From an uncultured Christensenella sp. (GTDB taxonomy: Bacteria > Bacillota > Clostridia > Christensenellales > Borkfalkiaceae), in the NCBI GenBank assembly GCA_905203015.1, contig CAJKUC010000004.1, forward strand, positions 57,682 to 121,681: a stretch of DNA of 64,000 nt, written 5' to 3'. Position 1 is the stretch's first letter. The number at the start of each line of letters is the position of its first letter. The notes under the pieces were generated by a model that was not told the DNA's origin, ran no database searches, and saw nothing but the letters and a program-made list of their open reading frames with translations. This document shows, piece by piece, positions 34,683-44,176 of the stretch. A program made the translations under genes and the position numbers.

Positions 34683-34952
34683 GTGAACGATATCAGAAAC
34701 CGACAGAATAAAAAAGAAGCGGAACGGAAAGAAGAAAACATGCGCGGAAATGCGGAAAACGCGGGAGACGAAACGGGGCTTTTGCATTATCTTGCGAAGA
34801 TGGAAGATCTTGCGGAAAAGAAGAGTAAGATATATTCGCGGCTTCTGATCGATCCGCGCCTCGCGCAGGATATGGAAAGCCTTGCCGTGGCGCATGCGCA
34901 GGGCAAAAAAACGCTGCTGACGCTGGCGAAAAAAGAGGAAAAGAACGCCTGA
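34683..34952 (+). CDS. Small helical protein of unknown function
   Basis: 89 residues from GTG 34683, with AAAGAGG 9 bp upstream; an ATG at 34740 would give 70 residues. The first 25 residues are very charged, then a helical part GLLHYLAKMEDLAEKKSKIY and a helix ending KKTLLTLAKKEE. Not recognised. Precedes another small gene in the same direction. Confidence 0.5.
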   Translation: MNDIRNRQNKKEAERKEENMRGNAENAGDETGLLHYLAKMEDLAEKKSKIYSRLLIDPRLAQDMESLAVAHAQGKKTLLTLAKKEEKNA

Positions 34953-35084
34953 AACGGGCTCGGGCTCGGGATCGGGCGCGGCGCGCGTATTCTGCGGGCG
35001 TATTCGGAGCGGCAAGGGCTGAAAAACAGCGGGGCGAAACCGCAGGCATGGCACGGGAGAAACAAAAAAACGGAGGCAACAGCG

Positions 35085-35312
35085 ATGAAAAACGCGAAAC
35101 GGGATATTACTTTAAACGAACAGGACAGCATAGCCGATATGGCGCAGACGGAACGCCTGCTGTTTTATGCGTTTGCACGCGCGCTGTTCCGTGCGGAACG
35201 AAAGGAAACGCGGGAGGTGCTGTGGCAGGGAATGGAACGCGCGGTGAGAAACGTTTTCTTCCTTGAAGACGCGGGGAAAAAGCGGTCTTTTGCGGCGGGA
35301 AGCGAGAAATAA
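35085..35312 (+). CDS. Small protein of unknown function
   Basis: 75 residues with a strong GGAGG 8 bp before ATG. Sequence begins MKNAKRDITLNEQDSIADMA and is one helical bundle with LLFYAFARALF in the middle. Not recognised. Forms a likely pair with the gene at 34683; a terminator follows. Confidence 0.6.
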   Translation: MKNAKRDITLNEQDSIADMAQTERLLFYAFARALFRAERKETREVLWQGMERAVRNVFFLEDAGKKRSFAAGSEK

Positions 35313-35336
35313 CGCGTGATTTTCCGAAAATTTATG

Positions 35337-35368
35337 AAAAAAGTACGGCGAAAGGCTGTACTTTTTTT
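35337..35368 (+). terminator. Rho-independent terminator after small gene pair
   Basis: AAAAAAGTAC (35337-35346) pairs with GTACTTTTTTT (35358-35368) around GGCGAAAGGCT. AT-rich stem. Confidence 0.65.
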
Positions 35369-35453
35369 GTCATTCGTGATACAATAACGGGGAAAAAGCG
35401 CGGAAGTCGTTTTCGTTGCGGCGGACGGCGTAAAAATCGGAGCGAAAGACTAT

Positions 35454-36095
35454 ATGAAACAGGCAACGAAAGAAAAGAGGAAAAAGGGTGTCAAGAAATT
35501 TTTCGACGAGTTCGGAAAATTCATCATGCGCGGCAACGTACTCGATCTTGCCGTCGGCGTAATCGTAGGCGGTGCGTTCACCGGGATTGTCAACGCGCTT
35601 TCCGATCACATTTTAAAGCCGGTCATCAATTGGCTGCTTGCGCTGATCCTCGGGGAAAATTCTCTCGAAGGCATCTATACTTATTTAAAACGAGTGGAAA
35701 CGGACGGCGCCGTGGATCTTGCGAAATCGATCTATATCGATTGGGGCGCGTTTATCAATGCAATCATCAATTTCCTGCTGATCGCGTTCGTACTGTTCTG
35801 CATCGTGAAAACGATCAATAAATTTGCGGAAGCGCACGATAAGATGGTGGGCGGTCTTGATCTTCCCAAAAAGAAAAAGATCGCGGAATACAAAAAGAGC
35901 GGCATGACGAAAAAAGAAGCGATTGCACGCTACGAAGCGGATCTGGCGGAAGCGGCGGAGCAGAAACGCCTTGCCGACGAACAGGCGGCGAAAGCGGCGG
36001 CGGAAGCCGCTGACGAGGCGGAAAGAAAAGCCACGGAAAATACCCGACTTCTCGCCGAGATCGTTTCTTTGATGAAAGAAAACAACGCGAAATAA
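35454..36095 (+). CDS. mscL: Large-conductance mechanosensitive channel with long C-terminal extension
   Basis: 213 residues, against about 130-150 in most bacteria. The core (about 15-130: FGKFIMRGNVLDLAVGVIVG, GAFTGIVNALSDHILKPVI, then a second helix AFINAIINFLLIAFVLFCIV) is clear MscL. After a Lys-rich KKKKIAEYKKSG the last 70 residues are an Ala/Glu/Lys coiled coil. Opens under membrane tension to release solutes. The extension is unusual. Confidence 0.93.
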   Translation: MKQATKEKRKKGVKKFFDEFGKFIMRGNVLDLAVGVIVGGAFTGIVNALSDHILKPVINWLLALILGENSLEGIYTYLKRVETDGAVDLAKSIYIDWGAFINAIINFLLIAFVLFCIVKTINKFAEAHDKMVGGLDLPKKKKIAEYKKSGMTKKEAIARYEADLAEAAEQKRLADEQAAKAAAEAADEAERKATENTRLLAEIVSLMKENNAK

Positions 36096-36157
36096 GCCGA
36101 AAAGGCAAAACTTCGGCGAAAGCGAAAACGGATTTTCGTATTTGGCGTTCGTTTTTG

Positions 36158-36186
36158 TTGACGAAAAGAAAAAAATCGGGTATAAT
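36158..36186 (+). promoter_or_regulatory. Promoter of T-box-pheST
   Basis: TTGACG (36158-36163), 17-bp spacer, TATAAT (36181-36186). Leader about 580 nt. Confidence 0.85.
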
Positions 36187-36666
36187 ATCCGTATCTTCTC
36201 CGAGCGGAAAGCCGATCGGAGAAGATGAAAAAGATATTTGTATACAACGCTATGATGAAGTGCGGTTTGTTTTTTATCGGCGACCGGATTCGATCGGTTT
36301 GTTCCGTATAGGCCCCGATAAACGCAGGCAAAGAGAATATCGCCCGTGGCTGAAAGGCGGTATCGGCGTAAAAACAATCCTTTTCCCTTCGGAGCGGCGC
36401 GCTGAAAACGCATATCCCTGCCGTTTTGCAAAACACGGTTTTTCCGGGACAGGGGCGGCGGCAAAGTAGGCGGCGACGGATCGTCCACGAGACGGACGGA
36501 AAAAACGAGGCCTTATTATTTTCATGATTTCCGAAATAAAGGGGAACGCGAAAAAATATACGGCGAATCCAGGTGGTACAGCGGCAAAAGAGAAACGTCG
36601 CCCTGAACGAGAAGCAAAGCGTGAGAAAACATACGCTTGTTTTTCCGATCGGGCGGCGATTTTTTT
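36187..36666 (+). promoter_or_regulatory. T-box leader controlling pheST
   Basis: The T-box sequence AATCCAGGTGGTACAGCGG is at 36566-36584 with the tRNA-end-binding bulge UGGU. An antiterminator can form with GTCGCCCT (36598-36605 region), and a competing terminator from CGTCGCCC (36596-36603) with GGGCGGCG (36651-36658) plus T7. Uncharged tRNA, presumably tRNA-Phe given the genes, would favour read-through. The leader opens with a 10-bp hairpin ATCTTCTCCG (36193-36202) / CGGAGAAGAT (36217-36226). I did not locate the specifier codon with certainty. Confidence 0.9.
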
Positions 36667-36774
36667 ATAACGATCGCGGGGCGATAACAGCCGCTCGTCC
36701 GGCGGCGCGGCGGAAACTAACGCCGATATCGGAAAAAAAGGCAAAAAAGAGAAAACGGCAAGGAGAAAAACGAT

Positions 36775-37788
36775 ATGCAGAAAGAAATCGACGAACTCAG
36801 GGAAAAGGTGCTTGCGGCGATCGGCGAAACGAAAGCGGTGCGGGCGTTGTACGATCTGAAAATGCGTTTCCAGAGCGATCTGAAAGGAATTTCGGGCGGG
36901 ATGAAAGATCTGCCCAAAGAAGAACGCCCCGCGTTCGGGAAGATTCTCAATCAGTTCAAAACGGACGTGGAAACGATTTTTGAAGAGCGCGCCGCCGTGC
37001 TGAAAGAAGAGGAGATGCAGAAAAAATACGAGGCGGAGAAGGTGGATATCACTCTTCCCGGAAAGATGCGCAAAGCGGGGGCGTTGCATCCGATCACGCT
37101 GGTGAAAAATCAACTGATCGATATTTTCGCGGGAATGGGGTTCAAAGTGTTTGAAGGGCCGGAAATCGAAACGGATTATTATAATTTCACCGCGCTCAAT
37201 ACGCCCAAAGATCACCCCGCGCGCGATATGCAGGATACCTTTTATCTTTCGGAAAATCTGCTTCTCCGCACGCAGACTTCCGCGGGGCAGATCCGCGTGA
37301 TGGAAAAAGAAAAACCGCCGATTAAGATTTTATCGCCGGGGCGCGTGTTCCGTTCGGACGACGACGCCACTCATTCGCCGATGTTTCATCAGATGGAAGG
37401 CTTGGTGGTGGACGAAGGCATCACGCTTTGCGATCTACAGGGCATGCTTTCGGAATTTGCGAAAAAGATGTTCACTTCCGCCACGAAAGTGCGGCTTCGT
37501 CCGTCGTATTTCCCGTTCACCGAGCCAAGCGTAGAGGTGGATCTCAGTTGTTCGGAATGCGGAGGTAAGGGGTGCAGGCTGTGCAAGGGTACGGGCTGGA
37601 TCGAAGTGCTCGGTGCGGGCATGGTGAATCGGCACGTGCTGGAAAATTGCGGCGTCGATCCCGACAAGTATACGGGGTTTGCGTTCGGCATGGGGATCGA
37701 GCGTATCGCGATGTTGAAATACGGCGTGAACAACATCAGGGCGTTGTTTGAAAACGACGTGCGCCTTCTGGAACAGTTTTCCAAATAA
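36775..37788 (+). CDS. pheS: Phenylalanyl-tRNA synthetase subunit alpha
   Basis: 337 residues. N-terminal tRNA-binding coiled coil (about 1-90), class II catalytic core: HPITLVKNQLIDIF, PEIETDYYNFTALN, RTQTSAGQIRVME near 165-177, MFHQMEGLVV, and FTEPSVEVD (motif 3 region). GFAFGMGIERIAML near 300 is motif 3. An insertion with CSECGGKGCRLCKG (about 243-256) gives four Cys, a possible metal knuckle. AAGGAG upstream. First gene after the T-box. Confidence 0.97.
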   Translation: MQKEIDELREKVLAAIGETKAVRALYDLKMRFQSDLKGISGGMKDLPKEERPAFGKILNQFKTDVETIFEERAAVLKEEEMQKKYEAEKVDITLPGKMRKAGALHPITLVKNQLIDIFAGMGFKVFEGPEIETDYYNFTALNTPKDHPARDMQDTFYLSENLLLRTQTSAGQIRVMEKEKPPIKILSPGRVFRSDDDATHSPMFHQMEGLVVDEGITLCDLQGMLSEFAKKMFTSATKVRLRPSYFPFTEPSVEVDLSCSECGGKGCRLCKGTGWIEVLGAGMVNRHVLENCGVDPDKYTGFAFGMGIERIAMLKYGVNNIRALFENDVRLLEQFSK

Positions 37789-37833
37789 AGCGGGAAGCAT
37801 ACGGCAGCGAAGAAAAGAGGAGAAAACGGAAAA

Positions 37834-40284
37834 ATGAAAGTACCTTACAGTTGGCTGAAAGATTACGTGGATATAGATATTCCCGCGAAAGAACTCGCGG
37901 ACAAGTTGTTTTCCTGCGGTTTCGAGGTGGAAGATTTAATTTACCTCGGCGATAAAATCGATCGCGTTGTGGTAGGCGAAGTGAAGGCGCTTACGCCGCA
38001 TCCGGACAGCGATCACATGCAGATCTGCACGGTGGATTGCGGAGAAAAATACGGCAGAGATTTACAGATCGTTACGGGGGCTTCCAACGTATACGAAGGC
38101 ATGCGGACGCCCGTTGCGCTGGATAATTCCACCGTGGCGGAAACGAATCCCGCTATGCTGGAAAAGAATCCTTCGGGAATCAAAAAGATCAAGAAAGGAA
38201 AACTGCGCGGCGTGGAATCGTACGGTATGCTCTGCTCGGGAGAAGAACTCGGCATTAACGACGATTTTTACGAGGGCGCGGAAGTATACGGGTTGCTCGA
38301 TTTGAAAGGGAATCCGCCGCTCGGGGAAGATATTAAAAAAGTGGTGGGGCTGGACGACTGGATTTTCGATATTTCGATCACAGCAAACCGCCCCGATTGT
38401 CAATGCGTATTCGGTATCGCGCGGGAAGTGGCGGCGATTACGAAAAAACCGTTGAAAACGCCCGACGTTTCGTTCACCGAACGCGGGAGCAAGGCGTTGC
38501 CGATTTCCGTGGAAGTGGATGCGCCCGATCTCTGCCCGCGTTATATCGGCAGATACGTGGAAGGCGTATCTTGCGGAGAGGACGGGAAAAAGACGCCCGC
38601 ATGGGTGAGAAAACGCCTCGCGTTAAGCGGGTTGCGTTCGATTTCGCCCGTGGTGGATATCACGAATTTCATGCTTCTGGAACTCGGTCAGCCCATGCAC
38701 GCGTTCGACGCGGACGAGATCGCGGGAAGAAAGATTATCGTGCGCCGCGCAAACGACGGCGAAAAGATCGTGACGCTGGACGAAAAGGAATTTACGCTTA
38801 CGCACGATAACCTTGTGATCTGCGACGGCAAAAAGCCCGTTGCGCTTGCGGGGATCATGGGCGGATTAAACAGCGAGATTAAACCTTCCACGAAGAACGT
38901 ATTTTTCGAGGCGGCGAAATTCGCAAGAGACAATATCAGAAAAACTTCGAGAAAACTGGGGCAGAATTCCGATTCTTCGGCGAGATACGAAAAAGGCGTG
39001 GATTCTTACACCACCGATTTCGCGATGCGCCGCGCGTTGCATCTGATCGAAGAATTCGGCTGCGGAAAGGTGACGAAAATTTCCGCCGACTTCAACGCCG
39101 CGCCCGCGGGCAAAAAGACTTTAACGGCGAGCCTGAAAAAGATCAATGCGCTGCTCGGGATCGAAGTGCCGGAAAAAGAAGTGCTCGGCATCCTTTCGGG
39201 ATTACATTTTGCGCCGAAGATTTCGGGCGATACGCTTACGGTGGAAATCCCCGGGTATCGCGAAGACGTGGAAAATTATCCCGATCTTGCGGAAGAGATT
39301 ATCCGCTCTTACGGCTATAATCATCTTACGCCTACGTTTTTGAAATGCGCGCGGGTGACGGGCGGCGGATTGAACGATATGCAGAAATGCGAAAACGCCG
39401 TGAAACAGGTGCTCGTCGAACAGGGATTTTACGAAGCGTATAATTATTCGTTCTATTCCCCGAAAGATTTCGATCTGATGAAACTTCCGGAGGACGCGGC
39501 GGAGCGGAACGCGGCGCGCGTGCTTAATCCGATCGTGGAAGATTTATCCGTGATGCGTACGTTCCTCGCGCCTTCCATGCTGCACGATGCTGTGCGGAAT
39601 ATCCGCCGCGGCAACGATACGGGCAGATTATTTGAATATGCCCGCGTATATCTTCCGCACGAACAACCGCTTGCAACGCAGCCTGCCGAAGAAGAACGGC
39701 TGGGGCTGTGCGTGTGGGGCAACGATCTCGATTTCTTCGATCTGAAAGGAGCCGTGGAAGCGCTCGGAAAAGCGTTCTATCTCGATTTTACGTACGAGCG
39801 GGCGCATAAGCCGTATCTGCATCCCGGCGTTTCGGCGGAAATTTATTGCGGGAAAGAAAAGATCGGCGAAATCGGCGAACTCGATCCCGCGATCGCTTCG
39901 GCTCTCGGGCTGGATAAACGCGTGTGTCTCGGCGAACTGAACATGCAAAAAGCGTTGTCTGCGGCGGATACGGGCGTGCGCTTCAAAAATCTGCCGCCGT
40001 TCCCCGCCGTGAAACGCGATCTTGCCCTGATCGCCGACGAGAATATCACCTGCGCGCAGATCGAAACGGAATTGCGCCGCTCCTGCAAATACGTCACCGA
40101 CGTAGCGCTTTTCGACGTATATCGCGGCGGGCAGGTGCCCGCCGGCAAAAAGAGTATGGCGTTCACGCTTACTTTCACCCCCGACGCGACGGCGGAAAAA
40201 GCGTTTACGGGCGAAGCGGTGGATAATTTCGTGAAGAAAATTCTCGGAACGCTGAAATTCAAACTGGGCGTGGAATTGCGCTGA
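37834..40284 (+). CDS. pheT: Phenylalanyl-tRNA synthetase subunit beta
   Basis: 816 residues. N-terminal SWLKDYVDIDIP, tRNA-binding OB domain (about 40-150, with PHPDSDHMQICTVDCG), B3/B4 editing domain (about 210-380, including ELGQPMHAFDAD), B5 domain and C-terminal anticodon-binding FDX domain (from about 725, PPFPAVKRDLALI). Forms the alpha2-beta2 enzyme with PheS. AGGAG upstream. Confidence 0.97.
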   Translation: MKVPYSWLKDYVDIDIPAKELADKLFSCGFEVEDLIYLGDKIDRVVVGEVKALTPHPDSDHMQICTVDCGEKYGRDLQIVTGASNVYEGMRTPVALDNSTVAETNPAMLEKNPSGIKKIKKGKLRGVESYGMLCSGEELGINDDFYEGAEVYGLLDLKGNPPLGEDIKKVVGLDDWIFDISITANRPDCQCVFGIAREVAAITKKPLKTPDVSFTERGSKALPISVEVDAPDLCPRYIGRYVEGVSCGEDGKKTPAWVRKRLALSGLRSISPVVDITNFMLLELGQPMHAFDADEIAGRKIIVRRANDGEKIVTLDEKEFTLTHDNLVICDGKKPVALAGIMGGLNSEIKPSTKNVFFEAAKFARDNIRKTSRKLGQNSDSSARYEKGVDSYTTDFAMRRALHLIEEFGCGKVTKISADFNAAPAGKKTLTASLKKINALLGIEVPEKEVLGILSGLHFAPKISGDTLTVEIPGYREDVENYPDLAEEIIRSYGYNHLTPTFLKCARVTGGGLNDMQKCENAVKQVLVEQGFYEAYNYSFYSPKDFDLMKLPEDAAERNAARVLNPIVEDLSVMRTFLAPSMLHDAVRNIRRGNDTGRLFEYARVYLPHEQPLATQPAEEERLGLCVWGNDLDFFDLKGAVEALGKAFYLDFTYERAHKPYLHPGVSAEIYCGKEKIGEIGELDPAIASALGLDKRVCLGELNMQKALSAADTGVRFKNLPPFPAVKRDLALIADENITCAQIETELRRSCKYVTDVALFDVYRGGQVPAGKKSMAFTLTFTPDATAEKAFTGEAVDNFVKKILGTLKFKLGVELR

Positions 40285-40353
40285 AAACGGAATTTCGCAG
40301 AAAAATCGAAACAAGGAAGAGAAGCGAATAAAAGGCGCGGAGGAAAAAACGCG

Positions 40354-41217
40354 GTGAATTACACAAGACGGGTAAAGACCTTCGGGTTTGTAAATCTGAA
40401 TAAGCCGACGGGAAAATCTTCCGCGCTGTACGTGAGCAAAATCAAAAGGCTTACGGGGCAGCCGTGCGGGCATCTCGGCACGCTCGATCCGCTGGCAAAC
40501 GGCGTGTTGCCGATCGGGATCGGCAATGCGAACAGGCTGTTTAATTATTTTCTGAATAAGAAGAAAGAATACGTGGCGCAGTTTCGCTTCGGTGAGACGT
40601 CGGATACGCTGGATTCTACGGGCGAGATCGTGAAAGGCGGGCGGATTCCGTCGGCAGAGGAGATAGAGGCGGCGTTGCCCGCGTTTCTCGGGGAGATCGA
40701 TCAGGTGCCGCCGAAATACAGCGCGAAGAGCGTGGACGGCAGGCGCGGGTATGCTCTGGCGCGGGCAGGGGTGGATTTCACGTTGCCCGCAAAACGCGTT
40801 ACGATCGATTCGTTTACGCTCCTCGGCGAGGGGAACGAGGAATATTCTTATCGGTTTTCCGTTCGTTGCGGCGCGGGTACGTATATTCGTTCGCTTGCGC
40901 GGGATCTCGGCGCGGCGCTTGGCACAAACGCGCTGATGAGTGCGCTTACCAGAACGAAGAGCGGAAAATTTTCTATCGAAAACGCCGTTTTGCCCGACGA
41001 ATTGACGGAAGAAAATATCGAGGAGTATATTATTCCTACGGAAAGAGTGCTGGATCTGCCTCTTTTGGTCGTGGGGGAAAACGATCGCCTGTTTACGGGG
41101 ATAAAAACGAAAGTAAACGCCGCGGACGGGGAATATATGCTGTATCGCGGCGCGCAATTTTACGGCGTGGCGGCGGTGGAAAACGGCTCGTTTGTATCGG
41201 TGACGAAATTATGCTGA
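40354..41217 (+). CDS. truB: tRNA pseudouridine(55) synthase
   Basis: 287 residues. Makes pseudouridine 55 in the T loop of tRNAs. Catalytic Asp in GHLGTLDPLANGVLPI near 46; GTYIRSLARDLG near 177-188 is another TruB motif. C-terminal PUA-like portion is short. Starts with GTG, 10 bp after GGAGG. Overlaps ribF by 7 bp. Confidence 0.95.
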   Translation: MNYTRRVKTFGFVNLNKPTGKSSALYVSKIKRLTGQPCGHLGTLDPLANGVLPIGIGNANRLFNYFLNKKKEYVAQFRFGETSDTLDSTGEIVKGGRIPSAEEIEAALPAFLGEIDQVPPKYSAKSVDGRRGYALARAGVDFTLPAKRVTIDSFTLLGEGNEEYSYRFSVRCGAGTYIRSLARDLGAALGTNALMSALTRTKSGKFSIENAVLPDELTEENIEEYIIPTERVLDLPLLVVGENDRLFTGIKTKVNAADGEYMLYRGAQFYGVAAVENGSFVSVTKLC

Positions 41218-42089
41218 CGGAAAAACACGTAAACGAAAAAGCGGAAAACATCGGATCGCGCGGCTGTGCGTTGTTACTCGGCGGCTTCGACGGCTTGCAT
41301 AAAGGGCACGAAACTCTGCTTTCGGCGGCGAAAAAAACGGGTTTGCCGATTGCCGCGATCACGATCGAGGGGGGTAAAGGCGCGCCTTTGTATGTGGGAA
41401 AAGAGCGCGACGAGATATTTTTCCGCCACGGCGTGGATTTCGTGTATCCCCTTGAATTTTCCGCCATCAGAAATATTTCCGCCGAGGCGTTTGCGGCGGC
41501 GGTGAAAGAAGAAATTTCGCCCGCATGCTGTTTTTGCGGCGAAGATTTCCGCTTCGGCGCGGGCGGAAAGGCGGACGGTGCGGATTTCGGGCGGTATACC
41601 GGCGTGCCCGTGCACGTACTGCCGCTTCTGAAAGACGAGAAAACGGGAGAAAAAATCGGCGCGGAAAAGATCAAAGCGCTGCTTGGCGAAGGCAAAGCGG
41701 AAGAGGCGAACGCACTGCTTTGCGACGACTTCTTTTTAAGCGGCGCTGTGGTGAAAGACAGGGGGATCGGCAGGAAAATCGGCTTTCCTACGGCGAATAT
41801 TTTTTATCCGCAGGGAAAATTCCGTTTGAAAAACGCCGTATACGAAACCCGCGCGGCGATCGACGGAAAGGAATATAAAGGAATCACGAATTTCGGATCG
41901 CGCCCCACGTTCGGCAACGATACCGTGGTGACGGAAACGTATTTCCTCGGCTATTCGGGGAATTTGTACGGAAAAACGCTTTCGATCCGATTTGTGCGTT
42001 TTTTGCGTGATATAAAAAAATTCGCGGACGCAAAGGCGTTGCAAAGTCAATTGGAATACGATAAAAGGAGAGTGCAAAGCGGTGATTAA
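41211..42089 (+). CDS. ribF: Bifunctional riboflavin kinase / FAD synthetase
   Basis: 292 residues from ATG 41211. N-terminal nucleotidyltransferase domain with GGFDGLHKGHETLL (HxGH-like) near 21-34, C-terminal kinase domain with GRKIGFPTANIFYP near 190-203 and GITNFGSRPTFG. Makes FMN and FAD. Inside the truB-ribF overlap and itself overlapping the next gene by 8 bp, so a coupled trio. Confidence 0.95.
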   Translation: MLTEKHVNEKAENIGSRGCALLLGGFDGLHKGHETLLSAAKKTGLPIAAITIEGGKGAPLYVGKERDEIFFRHGVDFVYPLEFSAIRNISAEAFAAAVKEEISPACCFCGEDFRFGAGGKADGADFGRYTGVPVHVLPLLKDEKTGEKIGAEKIKALLGEGKAEEANALLCDDFFLSGAVVKDRGIGRKIGFPTANIFYPQGKFRLKNAVYETRAAIDGKEYKGITNFGSRPTFGNDTVVTETYFLGYSGNLYGKTLSIRFVRFLRDIKKFADAKALQSQLEYDKRRVQSGD

Positions 42090-42930
42090 ATTCGGCCCGA
42101 GCGGCAATTCGCAGAGTTTTTACGACGAAGGGTATACGCATACGGAACAGGCGGCAAAATACGTAAAAGAGAGAGGATTGGATTGCTTTGAATATTCTTT
42201 CGGCAGAGGCGTGCGCATGTCCGAAGAAAAAGCGGAATCTATCCGTAAGGCGTTCGATGCGGAGGAGATAGAAATTTCCGTGCACGCGCCGTATTTCGTC
42301 AATTTCGCGAATCCTTCCGACGAGATGGCGGCGAAATCGTACGAATACGTACTGCAAAGCGCACGCATGGCGCGGCTGATGGGCGGGCATCGCGTGGTGT
42401 TTCACCCTGCGGCGCAGGGAAAAGCGGAGCGGAGTGAAGCGGTGGCGCTTACGAAAGAACGGCTGAAAATTCTGCGCGATTATATTTATATGAACGATCT
42501 TTCCGATATCAAATTCTGTCCCGAAACGATGGGAAAACTGGCGCAGATCGGTACGGTGGAAGAGATCGCGGATTTTTGCATGATCGATAAAGTGTTTACG
42601 CCGTGCGTGGATTTCGGGCATGTGAACGCGCGGGAAGGCGGCTCTTTGAAAACGGAAGCGGATTACGCCGCGCGCCTCGATTATCTGATCGGCATGCTCG
42701 GTTTCGACCGCATGAAAGATTTTCACGTGCATTTTTCCAAAATCATGTATTCGGCAAAGGGCGAAGTGAAACACCTCACGTTTGCCGACACTGTGTACGG
42801 GCCGGAATTCGCGCCGCTTGCCGCCGCGCTGAAAAAAAGAGGGCTTACGCCGTATATCGTGAGCGAATCCGACGGAACGCAGGCGGAAGATGCCGCGGAA
42901 ATGAAAAAAATTTATAATAATTTGCCGTGA
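42082..42930 (+). CDS. Endonuclease IV-like TIM-barrel protein
   Basis: 282 residues from GTG 42082 (AAGGAG 11 bp upstream). Typical AP-endonuclease IV features: ISVHAPYFVNFANP near 70-83, VVFHPAAQG near 108, PETMGKLAQIGT near 150, CVDFGHVNARE near 176, FHVHFSK near 215, VSESDG near 267. The metal ligands (His, Glu, Asp) appear present. Cuts DNA at abasic sites if the family match is right; a sugar isomerase-like role is an alternative. Confidence 0.8.
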   Translation: MIKFGPSGNSQSFYDEGYTHTEQAAKYVKERGLDCFEYSFGRGVRMSEEKAESIRKAFDAEEIEISVHAPYFVNFANPSDEMAAKSYEYVLQSARMARLMGGHRVVFHPAAQGKAERSEAVALTKERLKILRDYIYMNDLSDIKFCPETMGKLAQIGTVEEIADFCMIDKVFTPCVDFGHVNAREGGSLKTEADYAARLDYLIGMLGFDRMKDFHVHFSKIMYSAKGEVKHLTFADTVYGPEFAPLAAALKKRGLTPYIVSESDGTQAEDAAEMKKIYNNLP

Positions 42931-42955
42931 GTTTTTTCAAGATACGTTTTTACGG

Positions 42956-42984
42956 TTGACGAATATAAAAATTTTTGCTAAAAT
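42956..42984 (+). promoter_or_regulatory. Promoter of peptidase-efp genes
   Basis: TTGACG (42956-42961), 17-bp spacer, TAAAAT (42979-42984). Confidence 0.8.
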
Positions 42985-43025
42985 ATAAGTTGAAAAGGGC
43001 GAAAATATTGGGAAAGGCTGAAAAA

Positions 43026-44096
43026 ATGACAGAACCGCAGGGAAATAAAGTCTATAAAAGAGTTCTCGAAGAAACGGGCGCGGATGCGCTGTTCGTTTCC
43101 GACGAAACGTATAAAAGATACGTGGCGGGATTTCTTACGGAGGGCGGCTATGCCCTCGCCGATAAAAGCGGCACGTACCTTTTCACCGACGCGCGCTACC
43201 TCGAAGCAGCGGAGAAACTGCTTACGCCGCTCGGCGTACACGTGGTGGAAAGCAATAAAGAAAACAGAGCGGAAGAGTATCTGAAAAAATACGCGAAAGT
43301 AGCCGTTCCTTTTTCGGAAATCACGTATGCGGAATTTCTGAATCTTCAAAAAAGCGGCGCGTTATTCGCCGACGCTACGGGTGCGCTCAGAGAATGTGCG
43401 AAAGTGAAAACGGAAGGCGAACTGACGGCGATCGCCGGGGCGTGCGATATTGCGGAAGAAGGGCTTTTGAAAACCTTGCCGCAGATCAAAGAGGGAATGA
43501 CGGAACGCGAAGTTGCCGCACTTCTCGAATACGAAATGCGCGCGCTCGGCGCGGACGGCACGTCGTTCGATACGATCGTTGCGTTCGGCGCGGCGGCTGC
43601 CGTACCGCATCATGAAACGGGCGATACGAAACTGAAATTCGGCGATGAAATTCTCATCGATTTCGGCTGCAAATCTTTCGGATATTGTTCGGATATGACG
43701 CGCACGTTCCTTTTCGGCGACGACAAGAAACACGAAGAATTCAAAAAAGCCTATGCCTGTGTACTGGCGGCGCAACTTAAAGTGCTGGACGAACTGAAAG
43801 CGGGCATGACGGGCGGCGACGGCGATAAAATCGCGCGAGATTATCTGGAAGCGCACGGCTACGGAAAATATTTCACTCATTCGCTGGGGCACGGGATCGG
43901 CCTGAAAATTCACGAATTTCCGTCGATTCGTCGCGGCGGCGAGGAAGTGCTTGCCGACGGCATGGTGTTCTCGGACGAGCCTGGCGTGTACGTGGCGGGC
44001 GAGTACGGTATACGCATAGAGGACACGGTGACGATGAAAAACGGAAAGGCCGCGTCGTTCATGAAGAAAGTTTCCAAGCAACTCACCGTTTTATAA
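43026..44096 (+). CDS. Xaa-Pro aminopeptidase/dipeptidase, M24 family
   Basis: 356 residues from ATG 43026. N-terminal creatinase-like domain and a C-terminal pita-bread fold with metal ligands: LIDFGCKSFGYCSDMTRTF (two Asp), HSLGHGIGLKIHE (His), FSDEPGVYV (Glu), GIRIEDTV (Glu). Cleaves X-Pro bonds. Classically found before efp, which here follows after 80 bp, so probably co-transcribed. Confidence 0.93.
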   Translation: MTEPQGNKVYKRVLEETGADALFVSDETYKRYVAGFLTEGGYALADKSGTYLFTDARYLEAAEKLLTPLGVHVVESNKENRAEEYLKKYAKVAVPFSEITYAEFLNLQKSGALFADATGALRECAKVKTEGELTAIAGACDIAEEGLLKTLPQIKEGMTEREVAALLEYEMRALGADGTSFDTIVAFGAAAAVPHHETGDTKLKFGDEILIDFGCKSFGYCSDMTRTFLFGDDKKHEEFKKAYACVLAAQLKVLDELKAGMTGGDGDKIARDYLEAHGYGKYFTHSLGHGIGLKIHEFPSIRRGGEEVLADGMVFSDEPGVYVAGEYGIRIEDTVTMKNGKAASFMKKVSKQLTVL

Positions 44097-44176
44097 CGGG
44101 CGGCGGCAGAATAAAAACAAGAAAAAATTAAAAAACGAAAAGACGAAAAATTTTCGGCATAAGGAGAAAAAATATT

